NCBI GenBank assembly: GCA_024529925.1
Contig: JAFEUB010000815.1
Coordinates: 1-64,000 of the forward strand
Reading direction: 5' to 3'
Source of the DNA: Ophthalmolycus amberensis
Lineage: Eukaryota; Chordata; Actinopteri; Perciformes; Zoarcidae
DNA length: 64,000 bases
How positions within the stretch are numbered: position 1 is the first letter of the stretch; every line of letters starts with the position of its first letter. The notes under the pieces are model-generated. The model was given only the letters and a program-made list of their open reading frames with translations, was not told where the DNA came from and made no database searches. This document shows, in pieces, positions 23,141-35,900 of the stretch. Both the position numbers and the translations under genes were made by a program.

Positions 23141-25571
23141 GCCAACATTTTTTCACACTCAGCAAGCAAATGCTGGCTTCTGCAGGCCTAAACATTCCCT
23201 CAGGATATACAGGGTTAAGCACCATGCATAAGTGATGTTGCCTTGCAGTGTCCTATGGTTTAATATCATATACATGAATTAATTATTCATCACAATATGA
23301 GCGCACAGCTGATTTATCTACATATAAAAATGGTCAAGGGAAAAGGAGGAGAGAGAAAGAAATATGAGGAAAGGAACTAGAAAAGAGTGTGTGAAGAGCA
23401 GAGAGAACCGAACAATTGCAGGTGTGTCGCTTTCTCAACACATTATCGAGGATTAGACCTGCCCACACGCTGGAACACTGGATTTTATCAATGCAATCTA
23501 ACTCGTCCAAAAATTTTTGGGAAGCAAGCCTAATAATTCGCTTAGCGTGAGTAATCATTGATTATTACAGCTGTGCTTGCAGCAGTTTGTTGGGAGTGTG
23601 CTGCTGCGAGCGAACGTCTTAATTAAAGGAGCAACACGGCGGCGGCAACTCTGTGGCCGCCGTCGTCCTCATCCGTCCTCATGACAATGGAGCAGATTCC
23701 AAACAGCTTCAGCCCAGGGGTGGATTGCAACACACTGCATCTGTACTGGTGACTGTTGTCAAGTAGAATATCAGAAATAGTGTGCTTTAACTCCCTCTTC
23801 TATCAAATCTGCTGAATCTCCTCAAGCGTTTCAGTGAAATCCCCCAACAGCAAAAGCAAAGATTTGGGTTTATATGCAGTTCCAGGCCCACTATCCTATG
23901 TCTAAGCCCACATCATGCTGCATATCATTCCAGTGTCACACTCAGTGGAAAGGAAAAGCCTGACTCTATCTGTCCATGGAAATGGCCGTGTCATGGTGGT
24001 AAGTTGTGGCTTTAGCTTTCATTATGTTAGAGAAGCCAAATTAGGTTGGCAACTTTAGCACAACCGAAAGAAGACACACTTGGTCAGGTTTCAATATAAC
24101 AGTCCTCTCAGTGAAACAGAACTATGACCACACTGCAAATAAAAAATGTGAAAAAAATGTGTCAGCAGCAGCACAATACTTGACAACACATATTTAAATT
24201 GACATTCATTAGATGTACCTGGATTTGAACTATAAACTCCATTGTTCTCACAATTCAACATCAGTTCACTGAGACACACATGTGGTCGATGATGACGATC
24301 AATGTGCAGATTCTGATCTTGGGAGACCGCCCTGAGAGTCCCAACACCTGACACACTGAATGTGAAAGTATACAGTGTAGAACGGGGATTTTTCATGAAC
24401 TTGATAATGCTTTGTATATATACATTGCCAATATTGTTTGTATCACAGTAGAGTATCGTTGTTGTGTTTTGGCAACTTATTGTTTTTAGTCCTGCCAGTG
24501 AATTGTGTTTAAATTAAATTTAAAAAAAACGTAAACACTATTTTTAAATTCACTCTTCTTTTAATTAAATAAAAAAAGTGGAAGTTAGAGAGAGACAGTG
24601 AGGTGTGTCGTAGTGTCTGACACAGACAGAGAAACAGAGGATTGTGAGCTGCGGAGATTCGCCAATAAGCCGATTCAGGACTTGTTGAGGTTAGAGATGG
24701 ACGTAGCACTGTCACGTATACATATTCTGAGAGGCCAGTGCAGCAGCAGATGGAGAAATAAAATGAGACAGAGAAAATCAATCACATCAGACAGTAGTGG
24801 TGGATATTTCAAACAAGGATCATATAGGGTGCTCTAAAGCTCAGCCCTGAGCCTCTTTCTCTTCATTTCTGGTTAGTTAAGTGCCTTACTCCATCTCTCC
24901 TTCATATTCAGACAGATCTATGAAATATGTGGCAAAATCTTGGTTCTCACACTCGAAAGGGAGATGGTGAGAGATGATTTCTTGGTATTTATATTACATC
25001 GAAAAAAGAACGGGGTTGTGAAAATAATTGATCTTTTATCACTTTCCATAAAGCTCCGCAAAGATCACTTCATTACCACTTATATTTTTATCACCTTTTT
25101 ACTCCTAGTGCCATTACGCTGCCCGGATTGATTTATTATGTTCAAAGGGGTCTGTGCACTGAAACTACTCAGAGGCAAATGTTGTTAGTCTCCCTGCTCT
25201 TCATCTCTCTTGACATTTTGTTTACTGTCTAACTACATGTGTTGCTGCTGTCGCTGCCAGGTCATCCTTGAAAAAGGGATCATTGATCTCAGTGGAACTA
25301 AACAGTACAAAGATCCATGTAAGCTACAAAAACAAACCTTAGACACACGAGATGAGACACATCAACAGGAACCCACCTGTGCTGCTGCATGCTGATAAAG
25401 AAAAGCCACTTCTATCAACTATAATATCTGCCTTAGCTGTACAATTTTATTTAAATGCTAATTTGTGTTTGACAGATTATCGGCACAGTATATTCCTCAC
25501 TGTTTGACTAAGATTGCCAGTAGCAACGTGGTCTTCTATGACAGGATTTGATTGCTTTGAGATATCTCAGC

Positions 25572-25998
25572 TGTTGGGAACGTAAAGGAGAGTGTCTGGG
25601 TTATCAGCATCTAAGAAACTAAATTCTTGACATCAATAGAATTATTAATGTAAGTAACAATTATTAATGATTATTAATAACAACGGGGCACCACCCTGCG
25701 AACAGGGACCAATAACCAAACGATAAAACTAAGTCTCATAATTAGTAGTCACTCATAATGTCAATAGTCTAAGTACGATTGCACATTCAGAGTAAAGTGA
25801 AGGTTTAACTTCGAGCACAGCCCACATATACAGTTATTATCACAATACGCATGCACAAAGTAATCACAGACAGCTGCTCTTTAAAATATAACAGAGTTTA
25901 TTAAGTTCTAATACTAATGATCTAGTCAACTAATATCTAAACTAACAACAACTACATCATGAGCACGCTATCTAAAATCAACAGACTATTGAAAAGAG

Positions 25999-26046
<48 letters not shown>

Positions 26047-27283
26047 GTGAGCAAAGCGGGGGGGGGGAGCGAGGGAACAGCTCAGTGACATGTGACGTAG
26101 TTAGGACGTGGTGACGTCTCTCATGCGCGAGACCCAAAATGGCGGAGAGCCGACAGGAGACCCGGTGTCTACATGTGCTGGTAGCTGTTAAGCACGTAGC
26201 TAGATTAGCTCAAAGCTATATGTGTGTGTGAGTTAGTAAAAGGGAAAGGAACAAAACAAAATGAAATAAAACAAGCAATTACGATCCTCTGCGCCGCGCG
26301 GGAGTACGGAAGATTGCTCTCTCAGCCAGGGGAGAGAACAGCGACTCTTTGTCTCAGCCGGCGGTTCTGACCTCCTGAACTGATGAGAAGCAGCTTCGAC
26401 CTCACTAGGCGGCACCATAAATCACAGTAGCATGGAATACACGCTACTTCTACACAACCCCAACGATCTCAGCGATCGTTAGTGTCGGCGATTATTAAGC
26501 ATAAACCTCGTTATAGAAATGAACAGTACTTTAAGCACACAAAACAAGATAAAATGAACACAAATGAACTCTCTCTAACTCTGCCCAGAATCTATTCGCC
26601 TTACGGTACGATGCAATCGTGGTGATTGAGGGGGGGTTCTTCTGAGGGGTTCCTTCTGAGCTTCAGTGCGCTCAGGCTGCGGCTGCAGGAGCCGTGTTTC
26701 TCTCGGTGGGAGAGAATCGCTGTCGTCTCGATAAGGGACTTTCGCGTCCTTATGGCCGGAGCAGACGAGGCGCTTGGTGGAGAGTGAAGAGTGGAAGTTC
26801 TCTGTCTCTCTTTCTGAAGGCGTCGTGCTTCTTCACTTCTGCAGGATTAAAAGGGTTCACTTCGTGGATGCGAACAAAGATAAAATAGACAGTTTGGTGA
26901 ATTCGGCCAGCGAATATAAACTGTTAAACCTAGGATTTTGGTTAAAAAGAGGAGCAACGTTGGTGTGCTCCCTAGCTCGACGGAGGTCGAAGGGAAAAAG
27001 CATTGAGGTGGGGCTACAGGTAGTTTTGTAGAACAGTGTCTGAACTACAGGGGTCCTGGGGTGTCTTGGCTCTCGGCCAATGAGATTGCAGCGGTGCTTT
27101 CAGGTGACTTCAGGAACGCATAGTTTTTGGGGGGGAGGAAACTCACACCCTAATGTGAAATTCCTTCAGAGGGGGTTTGGTACTCATCAAACCACAATCA
27201 GGATGAAACCTTTGCTTGCAAAAGGGAAGGCCTGACTCTGTGTTCCACAGCACATGTTGAAGCCATATAGTCAGACCCCAACA
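25572..27283 (-). mobile_element. Solo LTR of an endogenous retrovirus-like element
   Basis: The 1712-bp segment has inverted ends TGTTGGGA...CCCCAACA and is flanked by a perfect 4-bp duplication CAGC (25568-25571 and 27284-27287), as expected for retroviral integration. On the minus strand it begins TGTTGGGGTCTGAC, carries an AATAAA (25897-25902) about 300 bp before its end and finishes TTTACGTTCCCAACA, which suggests a U3-R-U5 order of roughly 1.4 kb plus 0.3 kb. No gag, pol or env coding lies next to it, so LTR-LTR recombination has probably removed the interior. A (GT)n tract sits inside it. Assignment to a named retroviral genus is not possible from this sequence. Confidence 0.75.
26000..26048. 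repeat. (GT)n microsatellite inside the solo LTR
   Basis: About 24 GT units with one AT interruption near the 3' side, lying in the predicted U3 region. Confidence 0.95.
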
Positions 27284-27639
27284 CAGCATTAAAGTTGTTT
27301 ATGTTTCTGTTGCTGCTGGAATACATCAAAATAGAAATGTGTGTCTTGTTGATGACATTGAATTTCATTTTATCAAATGAAAGACAGGATTCTCCCCTTG
27401 TCTACCAACCTAGATTCGCTGCAATAACACACTACACTTCGGATGTGTTATTTTTCTTGGGAAAGCAGATAAGCAAAAGTTATTTAAAATGTTAAGGAAA
27501 CACAAAATAATAATAGTGTGATCTAATGTTGCACAATACATATATATTTTTCATGAATGTCTGTTTTGATCATAGGCTGGTTTTGATCAATCATATACTA
27601 CACATCTTATGTAGTCAGTAGTAGTTTGCTGCACTAAGC

Positions 27640-28270
27640 TATCTAACCTATAGTTTCTGGACATGGGTGATGTACAGTTGTCAGTTTTTATAAAATCTGT
27701 CAGTGGAAGCCTTTGAAGTAAATCTGATCATCTGTAACTGCACAAACACCATCAGATATCTTATCCACTGAGAGTAGGAAGGTGATCTTTCATCTTTCCA
27801 CTTTAGTACAATCAGCCTTCTGGCAATCAGAGAAGCAAAGGCAAAATAACTGTATTCACACTGGGGAACATTGGCTTCTTTTGATTCAAATATTGCTGCA
27901 GTGGAGATGGAATTGGAGAAGCTACAAAAAGTTCATCTCTTTTGTGCTACTGGAGAAAATGTCAGGTTTGGATTTTTCCACCTGTAAGCTATAAGGATCT
28001 CTTCAAGATACATGTTGTCAAGGTCTTCCTTGGAAAAGAAAAGGCAATGAAGTCAGAGTCTCCAACAAATAGATGAGGAGTAAGAGTCCCATGTGTCCTA
28101 ATCTATCTTCAGCTAAATTCTTTCCAGGGAAATCCCACACATTTGTCTTGTCCACTATGTCATTCAAAGCAGCATTATTTAGTAATTGAGGGTCTTGGGC
28201 CAGGTTAATTGGAGTTCAATTTCTAATCTAAATAAAGTGTGTAGGCCAGATTATATTTCTGTTTTAACTT
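27640..28270 (-). mobile_element. Degenerate L1-like (Tx1/Swimmer-type) LINE ORF2 C-terminus
   Basis: On the minus strand the codons around 27775-27840 read ASLIARRLIVLKWKDERSPS followed by YSQWIRYLM. Further on, ASTDRFYKNWQLYITHV-like codons appear, with a stop in place of W. This resembles the last ~100 residues of vertebrate L1-type ORF2 (the ..LIVLKWK....P....W...L motif). Multiple stops and frame changes show that it is dead. Boundaries are approximate, and related minus-strand sequence may extend to about 28900. Confidence 0.5.
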
Positions 28271-29735
28271 GGTGAATAAAGTGAGAACACCAATGAATCC
28301 CTAAAAGATACAAATTTCAAGTACAATCTTGCAGTAATATCTGGAAAAATATTGTTTTGATCTATCAGAGGGATATTGAAAGAAGCCCAATTTTTGTTCA
28401 TACAATTTATGGATGAATTCATTTATGAAGTCCATATGTTAATATTTCCACAGATCAGAAGGAGAAGAGGCAATTACTAAGAAAGCACAGCTTTCTTATC
28501 TGCAAAGGTTTGTCTTTGTCTCCTTGCAGTGAGCTGGTGGTCACTGTATGAATGCTGGCTGCCCTAAAATAATTGTGAAAGTTAGAAATAGCAATTGCCC
28601 ATAATAGCTTTGCAAAAAAGGCTTGAATTCTTGCTATTTTATTGCAGCATTTATAAAACACACTAAATACACTTAAAACGGGAAAACGGAGCACAAAGGT
28701 TCAAAGAGATTCAGTGGGAAGTTGTCTGTGTAAATGTGCACTTCGTACACATTTCCAGCTCTGGACATTTCAATAAGCAAATCTTCAGAACGATTTCAAT
28801 TGGTGTTATAATAGCAAAAGGATTACAAAAAGAAGTGGGGCTACCTGAGCAACCCTGTTCTGTGGTGGTGTATAAGAAATAATTAGTTTTGTCATTATTA
28901 TGGTTTGCACTAAGGCAATGGGGAGGTTATAGTGTTGTCACTTTTTAGAAAGCGTTCAAAAATACTCCCACCCACCTTGACTAATACGATTACATGATCA
29001 GGTTTTTAACAATGTGCAGAAGATGCTAGCCAACAAAAAAAAAACCATGAGTAGGATGTTGAATGTGTATTTACTTGGTTTGTGTGTTTAGTATACCTAT
29101 TAAACTCTATATGTAGTTGCATGAACATACTAGCATCATATCTATATGAGAGGCATGACATTTCAGTGTTGAAGGTATTTTTAGATGAGCCACGTTTTTC
29201 ATCCTGCAACAGAGTAGAGCACAAACGAGCTAGCAATGATAGAGGTTTCTCTGAGAGAGATTGGAAGTTGGCATATCTACTTTTCTTCCACACTACCACA
29301 CCACAGATAATCACTGTTACACCACAAACACAGATGTGATCAGATGAATAGGAAGTAAGATAATTATAAAAGGAAGGAAAGTGAGGATGCATCTTATTGT
29401 GAGACGTAAAGTCAAAAAAAGTTGGCATAGTGGTGGTAGGTGTTGAGGAAGAGAAGAGTGAAAGTGTCTGTGAAAAGAGGCATTGGAGGACAGTGGATGC
29501 ATGTGTGTGTGTGCGTGCGTGTGTGTGTGTGCATGTGTATGTGTGTTTGGTTGCAAAAGGTGTGGCGTGTGTGCATATGTCATTAGGGTTCATCCCAATT
29601 CATCTGCGCCTCAGTTAAATGTCAGTCGTTGACGAGTGCAGACAGTGCCGACGTGTCCTTTGTGGCTGTCACTCTGATGTGACATGCAAAGATCGCAATC
29701 TTGTTTACTCATCGACCTATACCTGCCCAGCGGTG

Positions 29736-29790
29736 TGTATGTATGTATGTATGTATGTATGTATGTATGTATGTATGTATGTATGTATGT
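29736..29790. repeat. (TATG)n microsatellite
   Basis: About 13 TATG/GTAT tetranucleotide units without interruption. Confidence 0.95.
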
Positions 29791-30143
29791 GAGAGACTGT
29801 TTGGTTGAAGCAGAGTCCTTTTACCCCCACAAGCCAACCCCCATTGCTGTGAAGTCAACAGAAAAAAATAAAAACAGCACAAAACAAAAGTATATTGCCA
29901 ATATAATTCTGCCTCCCGTCATTGCATGCTACCGAGGTCTCTGAACACATACAAACAGCGTGCTGCAGGGGCCAACACAGATGTGACAAGGGACAAGGCC
30001 ATCATGCTAACCTCAGGGCCCAACTACATATGTCAGTCACACTCTCATGCTGTCGAGATCAACACCCTCATTTACTGAGGAAAAGGGGTCACACAAGCTA
30101 AAGATGCAAATGTGTCAGCTCGAGTCTATATCTATATTATGTG

Positions 30144-30146
<3 letters not shown>

Positions 30147-30180
<34 letters not shown>

Positions 30181-30187
30181 TGTCTGT

Positions 30188-30249
<62 letters not shown>
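30147..30249. repeat. Compound (GT)n-(GA)n microsatellite
   Basis: A (GT)16 tract (30147-30179) is followed after TCTGTCTGTGGG by about 30 GA units (30190-30249). Alternating purine-pyrimidine and homopurine blocks lie side by side. Confidence 0.95.
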
Positions 30250-30252
<3 letters not shown>

Positions 30253-30734
30253 TCATTCACCAACATGACCTCCACAGCTTTTCCTTTTGCTGCTGAATGG
30301 ACCATTGAACGGACGTCACCAAGGCAGAATTGTTCCATATAAAATATAAATCTCAGAAGATTAGGTTGCAGACATATATGTTTAACATCTGTGGTACTTG
30401 TTAATGCATTTCTTTGTGCTTTGGAAACACTGCCATGCTTTGAGCGATTGTCCGACTCAAAGCAGAAAGGCAAACACGCCTCTGAAGCTGTCAGGGTCTT
30501 GGGTCATCAACATGTATTTATGTGTGTGAATAAACACCCAGCAGTGTTTTTGTGCTTCGGATTATGTGGCGGAACTGTGGGTTATTTCACATAAGATGAT
30601 CTGGGTGTGTACTTTTCTGCCAGAAATCTCCCTCCCGCTCAACACTCCCCCTCTGCAAGACAAGAACCAAGCTATCTATTCCTTATTATGGCGGGAATTG
30701 TATTGGTGAATGACAGAGAATCACTTGTTTCAGC

Positions 30735-31225
30735 ACATGTCCTATAGACTCTATATAAGAAGTGCATAAAGTCGTCGTGATGTCACCTATTGGTTTGTGG
30801 ACAGCGATTTTGAAACCTCGATTTCAGCATTTTGGCTGTGGCCATCTTGTTTTTTTGCAACCAGCGAAAAGAAGTCACCTTATTTGGACCAAGGAGGAGT
30901 GATGTAGAGACGCCGTATACAGCTCTGGTAGGGGTTGCAACCTGTCAGTCACAAGGTAGCCGAGCCTTAAAGCATACCCTGCTTTATCATCTAGTTTACT
31001 CTAAATGGACCATAATTTACGAAAGGAACATCATGCTATATTGAACAAGACTTGAAACTAGTGACCATAAACTCATGTTCATAATGTTTACTGAGGAAAT
31101 AAATCAAGTGAGAGCTGGGGTCATTTTCTCATAGACTTCTGTACAATCTGACTTTACTGCAACCAGAGGAGTCGCCCCCTGATGGTCAGTAGAGAAAATG
31201 CAAGTTTAAGGCACTTCCACATTGC
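30735..31225. repeat. Teleost non-autonomous interspersed repeat, abutted by the L2 LINE
   Basis: Characteristic words appear in the expected order: GACTCTATATAAGAAGTGCA, CACCTATTGGTTTGTGGAC, GCCATCTTGTTTTTTTGCAA, CCATAAACTCATGTTCATAA, TTTTCTCATAGACTTCTGTA and GCAACCAGAGGAGTCGCCCC. This matches a repeat family that I recognise from many percomorph genomes. It carries no coding capacity. Its 3' end appears to be cut by, or joined to, the L2 element. Confidence 0.6.
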
Positions 31226-32992
31226 AATGTCCTCAAATTCAATTTGTCTGTTTCTATTCACAAAGCCTCTGGCTGTCACAATACATCCTCCTGCTGCTTG
31301 GATATTCTACCAACACACTTTTTCAAAAATATTTCAAACTGCATGACCACTGATCTTTTACAAATTGTAAACACATCCCTTCTCTCAGGTGTCTTCCCAC
31401 AAGCCCTAAAAACTGCAGTTATTAAACCACTCCTAAAGAAAGCTCCGCAACGATGAAAAATTATAGGCCAATATCAAACCTCCCATTTTTAAGTAAAATA
31501 ATTGAAAAAGCGGTTTTCCAACAGCTGACCGACTTCTTGGCCGTAAATAACTGCTTTGATGTTTTCCAGTCAGGCTTTCGACAGCACCACAGCACTGAAA
31601 CTGCTCTTGTTAAGGTTTTCAATGACATCCACTTAAACATAGACAATGGCAGAAGTTCAGTCTTAGTGTTACTGGAATCTCAGTGCTGCATTCGACACAG
31701 TCGACCATGCCATACTCCTAGAAAGACTAAAAATCTGGGTGGGACTCTCTGGCACAGCACTTAACTGGTTTGAATCCTACTTGAAGGGCCGAGAATACTT
31801 TGTGTCTGTGGCTGATTACACATCAGAGCTGACTAAAATGACATGTGGTGTTCCCCAAGGTTCAATACTGGGGCCTCCTCTGTTCAACATCTACATGCTT
31901 CCACTAGCTCAGATTATGGAAAACAACAAAGTGTGTTATCATAATTATGCAGACGACACACAAATCTACATAACTATGTCACCAGGGGACTATAATCCCA
32001 TACAAGGGCTGGGTAACTGCATTGAACAAATCAACAACTGGATGTGCCAGAATTTTCTTCAATTAAACAAAGATAAAACAGAAGTAATTGTTTTTGGTAC
32101 CAAGGACGAACAATTGAAAATCACCGCTCAGCTTCAGTCACTGATGTTAAAACCCACAAACCAAGCCAGAAATCTAGGTGTAGTTATGGATTCAGACCTC
32201 AACCTGAACAGCCATATCAAGACAATTACAAAATCAGCCTACTATCACCTGAAGAATATATCAAGGATTAGAGGACTTATGTCTCAACAGGATTTGGAAA
32301 AACTTGTCCATGCATTTATCTTCAGCAGACTGGACTACTGTAACGGTGTGTTTACAGGTCTCTGTAAAAAATCCGTCAGAAAGCTGCAGCTGATTCAGAA
32401 CGCTGCAGCTCGAGTCCTCACTAAGACCAGGAGGGTGGACCACATCACTCCAGTTCTGAGGTCTTTGCACTGGCTTCCTGTCCAACAAAGAATTGACTTT
32501 AAAATCCTGCTGTTGGTTTACAAAGCACTGAATGGTTTGGGACCAAAATACATCTCCGATCTGCTACTACCTTATGAACCATCCCGACCCCTCAGGTCGT
32601 CTGGGACCGGTCTACTTTCTGTTCCCAGAGTCAGAACTAAACATGGAGAAGCAGCGTTCAGTTTTTCTGCTCCACATATCTGGAACAAAGTCCCAGAAAG
32701 CTGCAGGTCTGCTGAGACCCTCAGCTCATTTAAATCAAGATTGAAGACCTTTCTGTTTGCTGCTGCCTTTAATTGAACCACGTTCAATTAATATATTAAT
32801 CAATTTCCTGCATTTCTGCATTTTACTACTGCATTTTATTTCTTACTACTGTTTTTTAATTGTTTTTGAAATCTCCTTTTCTTTTGCCTTGTGTTTTGAT
32901 GCTTTTAATGGTTTTATGTGAAGCACTTTGAATTACCTTGTTGTTGAAATGTGCTATACAAATAAACTTGCCTTGCCTTGCCTTGCCTTGCC
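31226..32992 (+). mobile_element. 5'-truncated L2-clade LINE, frameshifted
   Basis: The element covers the reverse-transcriptase part of an L2 LINE and its 3' end. RT signatures are NYRPISNLPFLSKIIEKAVF, FQSGFRQHHSTETAL, LSAAFDTVDH (motif A), GVPQGSILGP (motif B) and YADDTQIYI (motif C, catalytic aspartates kept). The C-terminus IWNKVPESCRSAETLSSFKS is typical of fish L2. Two frameshifts break it: one near 31450 and a one-base insertion near 31675, just before motif A. The 3' end has AATAAA (32961-32966) and a (CTTGC)n tail (32967-32992). It is 5'-truncated and inactive. Confidence 0.88.
31739..32776 (+). pseudogene. L2 reverse transcriptase, longest open segment
   Basis: This is a 345-codon open segment running from just after motif A to the natural stop at 32774-32776. 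The frame is open upstream to about 31676, where an inserted base separates it from the N-terminal RT portion. It includes motifs B and C, the thumb/connection region (LNKDKTEVIVFG, LGVVMDSDLNLNSHIK) and the conserved C-terminal RT-like tail. Without the N-terminal half and the endonuclease it cannot support retrotransposition. Its long open length suggests a fairly recent insertion. Confidence 0.85.
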
Positions 32993-35900
32993 TACATCCT
33001 CCTTTGTTCCCGGTGGACACAAGTCATTGTCCGAAGACGTGTGATGTTAACATCGAGCAAAAAAGTCAGCAGACAGAGGACGTCGATGTGGATGAATGGT
33101 TCGACAAAATGAATAAAAATAATAATAACCAAGTGGTTATTATTGAGAAGAACCGTTTTTGTTCTCCTGTCAATGGTGGGGTCGGATCAGAAGAAATGTG
33201 CATGTGTCACTTGTGTCAATGCATAAGAACTCTGTTCAAAAATAGTCCGGGATGCTGACTTTCTAGATACATTTTTTCGTATTTTGCAGTAATTTGGGTT
33301 CCCTTTAATGTACAGTAGACTCAGTTCGGTCTCACCATGTAATCCTTCAGCCGCTGGCCAACAGAAAGGGCTTCATTATCAAAACAATTCATGATTCAAC
33401 TTCTTGAACTAGACTACTACCACATGTAGCAAGATACACTTTCATAAAATCCTCATAATGGGTTCCAGTTCTTTACACAGAGCACAAGCTCGTCCTATAA
33501 ACCCTCACAGGTGTTTTAATTTCATGTGGCTGATTAGCCCTCTGCTCAGGTGAACTGTGAAAGCGCAGAGAAGAGGCTTAATCAGAACAAGTGAAAACAC
33601 CTGCGTTGCTGAGCTTAAATTTGATGATCAGTTGAATTTGGAGTTGAGACTGACTGGCACTTGTCCCCAGATAGCTGCAGCTGTGTTTTTACCAAAACTG
33701 GTAAAAGCATAAAAATATAGAAAATGATTGTTAACTGGTGCAGTATACAATTTTCCCAAGAATAATGCAGTCACCCATTGAAAGCCCTCTGAACAAAGAT
33801 TGGTCCTGCAAGTAACATCTCTCTTCTTTCTGAATGTGTGGAGTTGATATACTGTTGGTCTTACTGGAGAGCTTGCTGGAACCATCATATGCTGCTCCAA
33901 GCTGGCCTGTCTGTGTTGCATGGCCTCTCCTGTTGCATCTGTCATGATAAACCAGCTAGCTAGCCCCTTGTTGACCGCTCAAGGAGAGCCTGATTTAAAA
34001 TCCTCATATTTTAAGGAAAGGCTGCTCGGCGCATGAGGCCCACTCTCCCTCTTTGAAATGATAATAGGGCCATGTGGAATAACAGGTGCAGGGGAGGAGG
34101 GAGGGAGGAATGGAGGGAAGGATGGGTGAATGACGTGGGGATGTAGGAGATGAGCTGATAGATGCAGAATAGGAGGATAAGTGTATTGGTTGAGAGGGGA
34201 TAGACACATTTAGGGAGTCATCAAAGGAGGAGGAGGACAAAAAAGACAAATGGGGTCGGCGGAATAAAGAAATTATGGATGGAGAAAAGAAGGGAAAAGT
34301 CATTGGGGATGGGTTAATTTATGAAGGAGATGCAATAAAAGTGTGGCCTGGAGATATTGAGTTGCGTGGACTTATTTACATCTACCCTCTCCTCTGTCTT
34401 GCTTTTGAAGATAGTGACTGTCTGCGAACCCACATCTTGAAGAAGGAATCCAATTTTGTGTTGAATTAGCATATGTTATCATTTAATGCATGACAGTGAA
34501 GTCAATATTTATGAATAAAAAACATTTTCTACCAAAGTTAGACATGCAACATCCAGTGCTTTCATCTAATGGCCGGGAGCTGTGCGAGTCATGCAAACTT
34601 TATTTGTTGTTTTTTTTCTTATCTGGTTTAAATTTTTATGTAATGCTATGAAATGAGATCTGGAAAAGAAACTTTTATCTCCATTGAATCATGGTGGTAA
34701 CTATCATGTTAATTTAAACTAACAGTGTTGCATCAAACTTCTGTTCAGTCAAGATGGATGTAGATAAATGTGATGAGGACACGGAATGAGTGATTTATAT
34801 TATCTGTGAAGGCGGTTTTGAACTGACTTTAACTTAATATTTTAAACCTTACACTTGGACTTAGGTTCAACAAATATGGCAACACATGAGTTATATGAAA
34901 CATTTTTTCAAGGGCATCACAAAATAACTATTTTGTTATTTAGGTATGAGGAATGTAAGGGCTGAATCAGTTTGGACATGTACAGTATTTGAACAATTAG
35001 TTGTGTTGAATGAATGTAGTGTATCACTACACAATACTTGCATAATCCCTACAGGACTCATTCACAACTGGCTCTTTTATTATTTCTGAGGGATCTTTTT
35101 TGGAGAAGAATAACATCCCCAAAGGGCTAAATGTGACCGCATTTCAAAATATCAGACTCAATAATTCCACACATATGCTAAATTTGGATATTATTCCAAA
35201 ATGTGTTAAATGAATAATAGGAGTTTTTGAAAACCAGGCCTCATCCACAACATTGTTTTCGATCATAACAAACGAGGGTTGAATATTGTAATTTTTATTT
35301 TTTTTACCCATAAACTAGAAAAAGAAAACTGCACCTTGTTTATATGTATCATTTGATTTGAGGAGTTCTCCATGTCTTTCAACATGTGCAAATGTGAAGT
35401 CAGTGAGGGTTGCTTTGTATTTCAAAAAATATATTTGTCTCCACTCTAAGGATCTCCACTCAGGCAGGAGGGAAAATATGAAAAATGCAGTTTAGGAGTT
35501 CTTGAGATACCACTCCGAAACACTGTTTTATGTTTTAAAATAAACCCTAAGATTGTTATGCACTCTGATCTGGATGACAAAGAAGGTCACGAGTACCTTG
35601 AAGGGCATCCTCAACATGTTGCCAACACAGATGAGAGGCTTTTGAGTATGAAGGAGGGATTACAGCAGTACGACCCAGGTTTATATTTGTCTCTATTTGG
35701 GCACTTGTACAACCTCATATCTCTCTGCACAGCACTGCATCCTATTCTTCATCATTTTAAAAAGGAGAGTTGTATCCCTGGCAAACTAACCAAGTGGGCT
35801 TTACTCGACTGACAAAGTTAAAGATAGGGTTACATCATGCCTGTTTGCAGCTGAAACCTTGTATCTCCAGTGTTGCATTTATCACCACACTCTAGTTTAG

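Larger units (their letters stand above)
18567..25571. other. Gene-free block with microsatellites
   Basis: No coding exon was recognised. It holds microsatellites, a long inverted repeat at 20998-21137 and a dispersed repeat near 22990-23140. The segment 23560-23700 (CTTAATTAAAGGAGC followed by GGCGGCGGC-rich sequence) is repeat-free and may be regulatory. Confidence 0.35.
28271..30734. other. Gene-free block with several microsatellites
   Basis: No intact exon was seen. The first ~600 bp may be further decayed LINE. The GT-rich tract at 29507-29548 and the (TATG)n and (GT)n(GA)n tracts account for the long open frames that run across them. Confidence 0.4.

Noticed and set aside
29684..29944. 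Open frame with YVCM repeats and a direct-repeat array
   Set aside because: It is the (TATG)n microsatellite; there are no spacers, so it is neither a CRISPR array nor a coding repeat.
32938..33258. 106-codon open frame after the L2 element
   Set aside because: It begins inside the (CTTGC)n tail of the LINE and has no recognisable domain.
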